A stretch of DNA of 64,000 nucleotides from Alphaproteobacteria bacterium. Its GTDB lineage: Bacteria > Pseudomonadota > Alphaproteobacteria > CADEGL01. The stretch's first letter is position 1, and every line of letters begins with the position of its first letter. The notes beneath the pieces are model-generated. The model was not told the origin of the DNA. It saw nothing but the letters and a program-made list of their open reading frames with translations, and ran no database searches. Location: contig JAPLOM010000029.1 of the NCBI GenBank assembly GCA_026400755.1, positions 1-64,000 of the forward strand, read 5' to 3'. Made by a program: the position numbers and the translations under genes. Below are positions 9,629 to 18,599 of the stretch, piece after piece.

Positions 9629-10201
9629 ATGAACAAAAAAACACCCATGAAGAAGTCCCGTTCCATTCGCCTCGTATTGCTCGGCGGCGCGACCATGATG
9701 CTGGCGGCCTGCGGGGAAGACGACCAGGTGCCGAAGGACGCCAAGTTTTTTTCCGATGTGAAGGACTGCGCGGCGATCTACAGCGAAGCCACGTGCCTGG
9801 ACGCCAAGACGCAAAGTGAGAAGGATTACCTAGCCCAAGCGCCCCGCTTTTCCCGCAAGGAAGAGTGCGAGAAGGAGTTCGGGGCCGGCAATTGCGAGAC
9901 GCCTCAAGCGACCAGCACGGCCAGCAGTGGCGGCACCGGCTTCTTCATGCCAATGATGATGGGCTATATGCTCGGCAACATGATGGGCGGCAACAACAAC
10001 CGGTTCAACGCGCCGGTCTATCGCGGCGTGGACAACTCGGCGGTCATGCCCCGGAACGGTAAGTTCCTGAATGTCGGCAGTTTCGCCGGCGCGGGCGCCC
10101 GAAGCGCGACCGGGTTCCGTCCGGCGGCGCAGGTGGCCTCGGTCTCGCGAAGCGGTTTCGGCAGCACCGCGGCGTCCTATCGCTCCAGCTCCGGAAGCTA
10201 G
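9629..10201 (+). CDS. DUF1190 (YgiB/YjfM-like) lipoprotein
   Basis: Signal peptide 'LVLLGGATMMLAACGED'; 'KDAKFFSDVKDCAAIYSEATC..A...' YgiB pattern; adjacent to glutathionylspermidine synthase family gene. Confidence 0.85.
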   Translation: MNKKTPMKKSRSIRLVLLGGATMMLAACGEDDQVPKDAKFFSDVKDCAAIYSEATCLDAKTQSEKDYLAQAPRFSRKEECEKEFGAGNCETPQATSTASSGGTGFFMPMMMGYMLGNMMGGNNNRFNAPVYRGVDNSAVMPRNGKFLNVGSFAGAGARSATGFRPAAQVASVSRSGFGSTAASYRSSSGS

Positions 10202-10206
10202 TTTCC

Positions 10207-11340
10207 ATGGAGCGTCTTCCGGCAACGCCCCGTCCCGACTGGCGCGAGCATGTCGAACGGGACCTCGGCTTTGTGTTTCACACCATCGACGGCGCGTCCT
10301 ATTGGGATGAGACCGCTTTCTATCGGTTTACGTCGGCGGAAATCGACGGAATCGAGGCGGCCACCGCCGAGATCGAACAAATGGCGCTGGCGCTTGTCGC
10401 CCAAGTCGTGGAGACGGGCGACGAAGCCTATGAGCGATTGCGCATTCCGCGGGCTGCGTGGGACGCCATCCAGGGAAGCTGGCAGGCCGGCGAGAAAAAC
10501 CTCTATGGGCGCTTCGATTTTTGTTACGGCGGTACGGAGCCACCGAAGCTGCTCGAATACAACGCCGATACGCCGACGGCTCTCTTCGAAGCGGCCGTTG
10601 TGCAATGGGATTGGCTGGAAGCCGTCTCACCGGGGCGCGATCAATTCAATTCGATTCACGAGCGTCTTATCGACGCCTGGAGGAAGTTCGGGCTGGGCCG
10701 AGAGCGTCTTTATTTTTCGTCGGTGAAGAACCATACCGAGGACGGCGGTACGATCGAATACCTGCGCGACACTGCGGTCCAGGCCGGTCTCGAGACCGAA
10801 CGGATCGATATTGAAGATATCGGATGGGACGGAAGCAATTTCGTCGATCTCGGCAACCGCCGCATCGGCGCCTTGTTCAAGCTTTATCCTTGGGAATGGC
10901 TTGTCACCGAAGAGTTCGGGCCGCCACTTCTCAGCGGCGCGGCCAGAGTCATCGAACCGGCGTGGAAGATGGTGCTCTCGAATAAGGCTGCGCTGGCTCT
11001 CCTATGGGAGATGGCGCCGGGGCATCCGAACCTGCTGCCTGCCTCGCTGGAGCCAGGCGGGATCGAAGGCAAGCGAGTACGCAAACCCATCTACAGCCGC
11101 GAAGGCTCCAACGTCCAGGTTCAGGAAGCGGGCGGCGGTGTTGTCACCGAGACAGGTGGAGGATATGGCGCTGAAGGATTCATTTATCAGACGTTCGCGC
11201 CCATGCCGGAGTTCGACGGCAATTATCCGGTGATCGGTTCCTGGGTCGTTGCCAGCGAGCCCGCGGGCATGGGCATTCGCGAGGATTCCACCGCCATCAC
11301 CCGTGACACCAGCCGGTTCATTCCCCACTATTTCGAGTGA
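10207..11340 (+). CDS. Glutathionylspermidine synthase family protein (YgiC/YjfC-like)
   Basis: 'GRFDFCYGGTEPPKLLEYNADTPTALFEAAVVQWDWLE' ATP-grasp amidoligase motif; 'QTFAPMPEFDGNYPVIGSWVVASEPAGMGIREDSTAITRDTSRFIPHYF'. Confidence 0.93.
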   Translation: MERLPATPRPDWREHVERDLGFVFHTIDGASYWDETAFYRFTSAEIDGIEAATAEIEQMALALVAQVVETGDEAYERLRIPRAAWDAIQGSWQAGEKNLYGRFDFCYGGTEPPKLLEYNADTPTALFEAAVVQWDWLEAVSPGRDQFNSIHERLIDAWRKFGLGRERLYFSSVKNHTEDGGTIEYLRDTAVQAGLETERIDIEDIGWDGSNFVDLGNRRIGALFKLYPWEWLVTEEFGPPLLSGAARVIEPAWKMVLSNKAALALLWEMAPGHPNLLPASLEPGGIEGKRVRKPIYSREGSNVQVQEAGGGVVTETGGGYGAEGFIYQTFAPMPEFDGNYPVIGSWVVASEPAGMGIREDSTAITRDTSRFIPHYFE

Positions 11341-11753
11341 GCGTCATGGACATCATGATTTCCCTACAGGGGCTCGGCAGTTTCCTGATCTATCTGGCCG
11401 CGGCTTTGGTCGCGGAAACGGCCTTCCTTCTGCTCTATATGGCAGTGACGCCGCATCGCGAAGGCGCCCTTATTCGCGCGGGCAACACGGCGGCTGCGGT
11501 GAGCCTTAGTGGTGCGGTGGCCGGCTTCACCCTGCCGCTCGCCAGCGCGATCGTGAACAGCGCGACGCTGTTGGATATGGCGGTTTGGAGCGCGGTTGGC
11601 CTGGCCATTCAATTGATCGTCTTCGTCACGGCCAACTTGGCATTGCGCGATCTGTCCCGCCGGATCGAAGACGGCAACGTGGCCGCCGGCATCACGCTGG
11701 CGGTTGCCTCCATCGTGACCGGGGGGCTTAGCGCGGCCTGCATGACGTACTAG
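11337..11753 (+). CDS. DUF350 membrane protein (YjfL-like)
   Basis: Four hydrophobic helices; 'LIRAGNTAAAVSLSGAVAGFTLPLASAI'; 4-bp overlap with ygiC-like gene. Confidence 0.85.
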   Translation: MSVMDIMISLQGLGSFLIYLAAALVAETAFLLLYMAVTPHREGALIRAGNTAAAVSLSGAVAGFTLPLASAIVNSATLLDMAVWSAVGLAIQLIVFVTANLALRDLSRRIEDGNVAAGITLAVASIVTGGLSAACMTY

Positions 11754-11760
11754 CAGGCGC

Positions 11761-13350
11761 TCAGCGAAGGATGAAACCCTCGTAGCCCTGGGTGGCCACG
11801 TCCTCGCACTTCTTTGTGTAGTCGGGCACCGGGCCGATATAGGGCGAGAAGACGCGCGGTTTGCCCGCGATGTTGGAGCCCAAGTACCACGAGTCGCAGT
11901 GGGAGCGGAGCGAGATGGCGCCCACCGTCGAGACATGTTCCACCCATTCTGCTTCCGCGTCCGGCTTGGGCTCGATCTGCTTGATGCCCTTCTTCTCCAT
12001 GAAGGTCATGCAGTCGCCGATCCAGTCCACGTGCTGTTCGATGGCATTCATCATGTTAGCGAAGACCGAGGGGCTGCCGGGGCCGGTGACGGTGAAGAAG
12101 TTGGGGAAGCCCGCGACGGTCAGGCCCAGGTAGTTGTAAGGCACCTCGGCCCACTTCTCGCGCAGCTTGGCGCCGTTCCGGCCACGGATGTCCATGGCCA
12201 GAAGCGTTCCCGTCATGGCGTCGAAGCCGGTCGCGAAGACTAATGCATCCAGTTCGTACTCCTTGCCGCCTGTCTTGACGCCTTTCTGCGTGATTTTCTC
12301 GATCTGCTTCTTGCTGACGTCGACAAGCGTGACGTTGGGGCGATTGAAGGTCTCCCAGTAATCCGTGTCCACGCACAGGCGCTTGCAGCCGATGACGTTT
12401 TTCGGCGACAGCAACTCGGCGACCTTGGGATCTTTCACGATCTCGCGGATCTTGCCGCGCACGAACTCGGCGGCCGTCTCGTTGGATTCGTGACTGGCGA
12501 CCAAGTCGGCAAAGGCGCCCATGAAGGTGACGCCGCCGTCGCGCCAGCGCTTCTCGTACTCGCGCTGCCGTTCCTCGAGTGAAACCTCGAGGGCGGATTT
12601 CGGATTGAACTCGTAGAGAATGCCGCTGGCCATCGTCTTCGCGCGCGCGCGAAAGCCGGCATAGTCGGCCTTCACGGGGTCGCACACGTCGGGCGTCAAA
12701 GCGCGGTTACGCGCGGGCACGGTGTAGTTGGGCGTGCGTTGGAAGACATAGAGTTGCTGGGCCTCCTGCGCGAGCATGGGAATCGCCTGGATGGCCGACG
12801 AGCCGGTGCCGATCACGCCGACGCGAAGGCCCGTGAAATCCACCTTCTCGTGCGGCCAGTTGCCGGTGTGGTAGGTGGCGCCCTCGAAGCTCTCGACGCC
12901 TTCGAATGGCGTGTTGGTGGTGGACAGGCACCCCGTGCCCATCACGCAGTGCTTGCCCGTGACGCGCGTGCCGTTCTCGGTTTCCAGGGTCCAGCGGCTG
13001 GTCGTGTCGTCGAACGTGGCAGCCTTCACCCGCGTGTTGAAGCGGATGTCGCGGCGCAGGTCGAAACGGTCGGCCACGTGGTTGGCATAGCGCAAGATTT
13101 CTTCTTGCGGGGAATAGACTTCGGACCAGTTCCACTCCTGCTGCAGCTCGTGAGAGAACTGGTAGGAGTACTCCATGCTTTCCACGTCGCAGCGCGCGCC
13201 GGGATAGCGGTTGTAGTACCACGTGCCACCGACGCCGCCCGCGGCTTCCAGAACCTGAGCGCTGAGCCCGAGCGTGCGAGCCTTGTGGAGCATGTAGAGG
13301 CCGGCGAAACCGGCGCCCACGATGACGACGTCGTAATCGTTGTTCGGCAT
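11761..13350 (-). CDS. Type I Baeyer-Villiger monooxygenase (FAD/NADPH)
   Basis: 'VVIVGAGFAGLYML', 'GVGGTWYYNRYPGARCDVES', BVMO fingerprint FxGxxxHTxxWP = 'FEGATYHTGNWP'. Confidence 0.93.
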   Translation of the reverse strand: MPNNDYDVVIVGAGFAGLYMLHKARTLGLSAQVLEAAGGVGGTWYYNRYPGARCDVESMEYSYQFSHELQQEWNWSEVYSPQEEILRYANHVADRFDLRRDIRFNTRVKAATFDDTTSRWTLETENGTRVTGKHCVMGTGCLSTTNTPFEGVESFEGATYHTGNWPHEKVDFTGLRVGVIGTGSSAIQAIPMLAQEAQQLYVFQRTPNYTVPARNRALTPDVCDPVKADYAGFRARAKTMASGILYEFNPKSALEVSLEERQREYEKRWRDGGVTFMGAFADLVASHESNETAAEFVRGKIREIVKDPKVAELLSPKNVIGCKRLCVDTDYWETFNRPNVTLVDVSKKQIEKITQKGVKTGGKEYELDALVFATGFDAMTGTLLAMDIRGRNGAKLREKWAEVPYNYLGLTVAGFPNFFTVTGPGSPSVFANMMNAIEQHVDWIGDCMTFMEKKGIKQIEPKPDAEAEWVEHVSTVGAISLRSHCDSWYLGSNIAGKPRVFSPYIGPVPDYTKKCEDVATQGYEGFILR

Positions 13351-13446
13351 GGGCTGATATTTTCCGAGGTTGGGGGGCGGATCGGAAAATTATCGCATCT
13401 GCCGTGGCGATGGCAGGGAGAAATTCCCGGCGCGCGCGCCAAAGAA

Positions 13447-13476
13447 AAAGGGCACCGGTCTGAGCCGGTGCCCTTT
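13447..13476 (-). terminator. Rho-independent terminator downstream of cspA
   Basis: Perfect 12-bp stem aaagggcaccgg/ccggtgcccttt, T-rich run in the minus-strand direction. Confidence 0.85.
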
Positions 13477-13497
13477 CACGTAACGTCGCAATAAGGC

Positions 13498-13707
13498 TTA
13501 GACGGCCTTGAGATTTTCCGCTGAGCTCTTGCCGCGCTTCGGGTCCATCTTCTCCTCGTAGGAGATCTTCTGGCCTTCCGCCAGATCGCCGAGGCCGGCG
13601 CGCTGGACCGCGGAGATGTGGACGAACACGTCCGGACCACCGCTGTCCGGCTGAATGAAACCGAAACCCTTGGTGTTGTTAAACCACTTAACCTTGCCGA
13701 CAGGCAT
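13498..13707 (-). CDS. cspA: Cold shock protein CspA family
   Basis: '[32 protein letters not shown]' RNP motifs. Confidence 0.97.
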   Translation of the reverse strand: MPVGKVKWFNNTKGFGFIQPDSGGPDVFVHISAVQRAGLGDLAEGQKISYEEKMDPKRGKSSAENLKAV

Positions 13708-13960
13708 ATCCTAGCTCCGATGATAGAGTGCGTGGGGCCCGCCCAGCCCTCTGAGTCAAAACGCACGGGCCGCGCGGAAACGAGTCCCTACCGCCTCATG
13801 GTACCCCCATTTTGGCGATGATGGCTTAAGGATACATCCCAAAAACGGCCAAAAGCCAACTCTATTCGTAGGGGCAACCGGGATAGTTTGGGTCCCTTGA
13901 CGTGGCCGCCTTTCTCGGTTTTTTGGCGGCTCACGAAGCCTGGAGAGAAATGTTACTCCG

Positions 13961-14167
13961 ATGAAAAAGAAGAAAGAGCTGCCCCAACCGTATGTGGCGC
14001 CTACGAAAGACGCCCGCCACGCCGGCACTTTCGAGATTTTTGTGCCCGCGCTGGGTCGCGAACGCCCGCACCGGGTGCCCGTCAAGTTCGATACGGAAGG
14101 CGAGGCCGAGCGCTGGCTTCACAGCCAGGAAGGCGCTGAAATGATTGAAAAGCTTATAAAGAGCTGA
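13961..14167 (+). CDS. Hypothetical small protein
   Basis: 68 aa; ATG start; coherent ORF between cspA and a terminator. Confidence 0.55.
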   Translation: MKKKKELPQPYVAPTKDARHAGTFEIFVPALGRERPHRVPVKFDTEGEAERWLHSQEGAEMIEKLIKS

Positions 14168-14283
14168 ACGGCGCCAAAGGGGCGACCTTAGGAATATCTA
14201 AGCAAGCCTTCAGAATTTCTCGATCCACGGGTGGCCGGGCGCGCGGTACGGTCGCGCCCCTCCCAGCCGACAGGCTGTAGCTT

Positions 14284-14321
14284 CCGGCCCGTCCTTATTT
14301 CGAAGGACGGGCCGGTCTTTT
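14284..14321 (+). terminator. Rho-independent terminator
   Basis: Perfect 13-bp stem ccggcccgtcctt/aaggacgggccgg followed by TCTTTTTT. Confidence 0.88.
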
Positions 14322-14369
14322 TTGGCTTGCGGATAAGGTTTCAGAGCAGGAAGAGGGCCATCAGGCCCA

Positions 14370-15335
14370 CCACGGCGATCACGACGATCACCCTGGCGTT
14401 CCTCAGCAACATGCCGAACGGATCGCAGATCGTCTGCAAGAAGGCGGTCCTGTCGTTGGGCGACGAGTTCTCGCGCCATCCGATCGGCACCGGCGCCTTC
14501 ATGATCAAGGAATGGGGCGGCCTGGCGAGAAACTGATCTTCACCGCGCACAAGCAGTATTTCGAGAAAGGCTTGCCCTATCTGGACGGTGTCGAGATTCC
14601 GCTGATTCCCGAGGAACCTTCGGGCATCACGGCCATCCTGGGCGGCCAGATCGATATGGCCAGCACCGCGCCGTTCGCGGATGTGTCTAAGCTGGAGAAG
14701 ACGCCGGGCATCACGGTCGCCAAGTCGCCCGGCCTCAACTGGCGTGCAACCTACCTTAACATCAACAAAGCGCCGTTCGACGACGCGAACTTCCGTCGCG
14801 CTGTCTCGATGGCGTTCGACCGGCAGGCCATCGTTGACGCCGTGCTGTTCGGTGAAGGGCGGCCCATGTGGGGCTATTCCGTCCGCGATCTCTTGGGCCT
14901 ATCAGTCCACGCCGCGTTCGCTTTGCACGTTCAACGCTCGGCGTGAAGTTCACGCCCGAGGTGCTCGACCCGAATGTGGCGTTCCAGCGTTGGAGCAAGA
15001 TGGACATCGAGGCCGAGAATGCGGGCTGGATCGGACGCATCGAGGCCGACGAATACGTCGGCGACTGTTTCCATTCCAAAGGCGCCCGCAACTTCCCGAA
15101 ATACTCGAACCCCGCGGTTGACAAGCTGATCGAGGACAGCCGCAAGGAGTTCGATCAGGCCAAGCGGGGCGAGCTGATCAAGAAGGCGGAAGACCTGATC
15201 GTGGAGGATTGCCCGGTCATCTTCACGCTGAACAACAACGCCCACAATATGTGGACGTCGAAGGTGAAGGGCTTCCAGCACCTGCCGTCCCAGTCTTTCG
15301 GGAGCCAGTTCCCGCCGGTCAATCTGGGCGGCTGA
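14370..15335 (+). pseudogene. Decayed ABC-transporter substrate-binding protein family 5
   Basis: SBP_bac_5 segments in successive frames: 'SLGDEFSRHPIGTGAFMIKEW' (ORF 14231), 'PYLDGVEIPLIPEEPSGITAILGGQIDMAS...APFDDANFRRAVSMAFDRQAIVDAVLFGEG' (14512), 'HSKGARNFPKYSNPAVDKLIEDSRKEFDQAKR' (14868); N-terminal part missing. Confidence 0.85.
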
Positions 15336-15360
15336 CGCAGACTATTTCGCACGAATGCCC

Positions 15361-15401
15361 CGTGCCGCCCGGTTTGACCGCCGGGCGGCACGATCGTTTT
15401 T
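15361..15401 (+). terminator. Rho-independent terminator
   Basis: 12-bp perfect stem cgtgccgcccgg/ccgggcggcacg then atcgttttt. Confidence 0.85.
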
Positions 15402-15541
15402 GGCGGATTTGCGGCCGGTGAACGATGGCCAGCGGGAACCGTCGTGCCCTTGTTCCGGTTGTGGCCTAGCCGACCCATGGGCTATTGTGGCGTTCTTCCA
15501 GCCGGCGGCCCTAAGGCCTTGCGGGGAAATAACGTTTTTCG

Positions 15542-18500
15542 ATGGCGCTGAACGAACTGATCGAATTCCCCGATCCGGTCACGCTGGTGCCGAACAGCGG
15601 CGTTCAGTTCCTGGATTTCGGCTTCAAGCTCGATCGCCGCTCCCACTTACCCCAGGACTGGGGCTTCTACGATCCAGACACGGCGCTGAATGACGAGTCC
15701 ATGCCCCAGGTCGTGCGCCGGGGGGGCGAGGATCCCAAGGGACGCGAGAGCTACGGCATCGACATTAAGGCGGTGCTGGCCATGGTCGACCGTGCCTGGC
15801 TGCCGCTGCCGCTGTTCTGGCGCCAGAAGTCAGGCGCGTTCTTCAAGGGGCCGAGCAACTGGGCCCGGGTCTATGTTTGTCAGCTCGATTCGCCAGACGA
15901 GCGCGGCAACCAGTATCGGGTGGTGGTCGCCCTCGACACTACTCTGATGCCGTTTGTCGAAACGGAGGCCTATCTGGCGCCCAGCGCATCGGACGCCAAG
16001 GACGGGCGCCCCTTCGCGCTGCCACCCCAGGACGATCCGCATATCGACTGGTTTTGCCAGCAGGAATGGGTGCGTTCTTGGGCGTTCGAGGCCTTCAAGG
16101 AGATGAAGGCGCGCGACGAGCAGCGCCGGACCGGCCGCCGCACCGACCGTGCTATCAGCGACGCGCAGGCCGCCGAGGACATGCAGGGCAAGCATGAGCA
16201 TGTCGCGCGCTATCGCGCGTTGCTCGATCTGCTGCACCAGCTCCAACTCTTCCGCCAGGTCGTCGTCATCGACCGCGAGACCGATCCGCGTCCCACGCCC
16301 ATCGACGTCGATTTTGTGCTCGACCTTGGCAACTCGCGCAGCTGCGGATTGCTGATCGAGCGCGAGCCCAACGAGATGAAGGTCGATATCACGCGCGCGG
16401 TCGCGCTGCAGCTCCGCGACCTCTCGCGGCCGGAATTGGTCTATCGCGAGCCGTTTGACAGCCGTGTCGAGTTCAACCGCGCGTCGTTTGGGCGCGATCA
16501 GTTGTCGCATAAGAGCGGCCGCGCCGAGGCCTTTTCCTGGCCGACCGTGGTTCGGGTGGGGCCCGAAGCGTCGCGCCTAGCCGGCCGGCGCCAGGGCAGC
16601 GAAGGCGCATCGGGTATGTCCTCGCCCAAGCGCTATCTATGGGACGACGACCGGAGGCATGACAGCTGGCGCTTCAACACCGCTCTAGCGACCGGCGAGC
16701 TGCCGCCGCCGGCCACCGGCGTGGCTTTCACCACGATGATCAACGAGGACGGCGAAGCGTTGCACCTGATCGACGGTGCGACGGGCGGCGATCGCTTGTT
16801 CCCCTCCATCCGTGCGCTCTATTCGCGCCGAAACCTGATGTCGTTCGCCCTGGCCGAGATTCTTCTGCACGCGCTGGTGCAGATCAACTCCGCCGCGCAC
16901 CGCGTGCGCCGGCCGGTGAACGCCAACCTGCCGCGCCGCCTGCGTCGCATCATCCTGACCATGCCGACCGCCATGTCGGTGCAGGAACGCCTGATTTTCG
17001 AGAGCCAAGCCAAGGCCGCGCGCGACCTGGTCTATCTCTCGCTTGGCTTGGCCCACACGCGCGTGCGCGAGGGGCAGGGGGTCGATCGCCACCTGGAATA
17101 CAGCCCCGAGGTACGCATCGCGCGCCAGGGCGCTGCGGCCGACGCCGATCTGGGGCCGCCGATCAGTGTGCAATGGGACGAAGCCAGCGCGACGCAGGCC
17201 GTCTATCTCTATACCCAGATCCAGCGCAACTTCTCTGCCGACGCACGCGCCTTCTTCGACCAAATGCGCCATCCGAACAACGCGCAAGACCCGGCGCGCA
17301 AGGATAAGCTGCGTATCGCCACCATCGACGTCGGCGGCGGCACGACGGACCTGGTGATCACCACGCTGACGGTCGAGGGGCCGGGTACGACGGTCACGAT
17401 CTCGCCAAAGCACGATTTCCGCGAAGGGTTCAATCTGGCCGGCGACGATGCCGTCCTGCGCGTGGTGCGCGAGCATGTGATTTCTGCCATTCGTACTTCG
17501 CTCATGGAGCGTGGGACCCGCGACCGGGCCGATGCCACGCTCAATCTGTTCTTCGGCGGCGACCGTTCGGGCATCCTGCCGGTCCAGCTCCTGCGCCGGC
17601 AGCAATTCGCGCTCCAGATCGCGACGCCGATTGCCCTGTCGATGCTGTCGGACTACGAACGTTATTCTCCGCTGCGGCCGGTCGAGCGCGTCGAGCGTCG
17701 TGTGCGCGAGTTTTTCAAGCCAGGCAGCGGCCCCAGCCACGAGTTGATCGAGTATCTGAACGACGAGTTCCGCCGCGAAGGGTTCGAAGGCTTCGACATC
17801 ATGGATGTGCCGGTCGGGGTCGACCCGGTCGCCATCGACCTGACCGTGCGCGCGGTGTTCCTGGAAACTCTGCAGGCCTTAGGCGAGGTCGTCTGGCGCT
17901 ATGGCTGCGATCTTCTGCTGCTCTCTGGCCGCCCATCGCGCCTGCCGGCCGTGAAGGCGATTCTCGACGAAACCGGCTGCCTGCCGGCACACCGCATCGT
18001 GCCGCTGCACCAGTTCCGCGTCGGTTCCTGGTATCCGTTCCGCGACTATCGCGAAACCATCGCCGACCCCAAGACCTCGGCCGCTGTTGGCGCCATGGTC
18101 TGCCTTTTGGGCGAAGGGCAGCTTGTCGGGTTCAACTTCCGCGCGCGCGATCTCAAGCCCGGCTCGACCGCGCGCGTCTTTGGCAAGATCGACAAGGACC
18201 GCAGGCTGCCGCACGCGGACGAGTATTACCGCGACATGCAGCTCGACGATCCGGATTGGGATCTGCCGCAGACGCAGTTTGAGTTCCGCGGCCCGATGGC
18301 GCTGGGCTTCCGCCAGCTTCCGGCCGACTGGTGGCCGGCGACGGCGCTCTACTTCATCGACTATCGCGACGATGATGCCCGTACGCGGCTGAACGACAAG
18401 ACGCCGCTGAAAGTCACGTTGCGCCGCGCGCGCCGCCAGATCAAAAGCGGTGCGACCGACGGCTTTGAGATCGACCGGATCGAGGATTCCGAAGGGCGCA

Positions 18501-18592
18501 CGGTGGCGCCTAATCTTTTGCGCCTGCGTCTGCAGACGATCGACGAGGCGCAGGGCTATTGGCTCGACACCGGTATCATCTTGGGGCAGTGA
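15542..18592 (+). CDS. srfB: SrfB-family protein (Hsp70/actin-like ATPase fold)
   Basis: 1016 aa; phosphate-1-like 'DVDFVLDLGNSRSCGLLIE', phosphate-2-like 'IATIDVGGGTTDLVITTL', adenosine-like 'LLLLSGRPSRLPAVKAIL'; followed immediately by an SrfC homologue. Confidence 0.85.
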   Translation: MALNELIEFPDPVTLVPNSGVQFLDFGFKLDRRSHLPQDWGFYDPDTALNDESMPQVVRRGGEDPKGRESYGIDIKAVLAMVDRAWLPLPLFWRQKSGAFFKGPSNWARVYVCQLDSPDERGNQYRVVVALDTTLMPFVETEAYLAPSASDAKDGRPFALPPQDDPHIDWFCQQEWVRSWAFEAFKEMKARDEQRRTGRRTDRAISDAQAAEDMQGKHEHVARYRALLDLLHQLQLFRQVVVIDRETDPRPTPIDVDFVLDLGNSRSCGLLIEREPNEMKVDITRAVALQLRDLSRPELVYREPFDSRVEFNRASFGRDQLSHKSGRAEAFSWPTVVRVGPEASRLAGRRQGSEGASGMSSPKRYLWDDDRRHDSWRFNTALATGELPPPATGVAFTTMINEDGEALHLIDGATGGDRLFPSIRALYSRRNLMSFALAEILLHALVQINSAAHRVRRPVNANLPRRLRRIILTMPTAMSVQERLIFESQAKAARDLVYLSLGLAHTRVREGQGVDRHLEYSPEVRIARQGAAADADLGPPISVQWDEASATQAVYLYTQIQRNFSADARAFFDQMRHPNNAQDPARKDKLRIATIDVGGGTTDLVITTLTVEGPGTTVTISPKHDFREGFNLAGDDAVLRVVREHVISAIRTSLMERGTRDRADATLNLFFGGDRSGILPVQLLRRQQFALQIATPIALSMLSDYERYSPLRPVERVERRVREFFKPGSGPSHELIEYLNDEFRREGFEGFDIMDVPVGVDPVAIDLTVRAVFLETLQALGEVVWRYGCDLLLLSGRPSRLPAVKAILDETGCLPAHRIVPLHQFRVGSWYPFRDYRETIADPKTSAAVGAMVCLLGEGQLVGFNFRARDLKPGSTARVFGKIDKDRRLPHADEYYRDMQLDDPDWDLPQTQFEFRGPMALGFRQLPADWWPATALYFIDYRDDDARTRLNDKTPLKVTLRRARRQIKSGATDGFEIDRIEDSEGRTVAPNLLRLRLQTIDEAQGYWLDTGIILGQ

Positions 18593-18599
18593 CGGAGCC

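Noticed and set aside
14341-14550. 69-aa minus-strand ORF with a hydrophobic C-terminus
   Set aside because: Overlaps plus-strand SBP pseudogene remnants; hydrophobic tail likely fortuitous.
16685-17740. 351-aa minus-strand ORF opposite srfB
   Set aside because: Antisense shadow of a motif-bearing SrfB.
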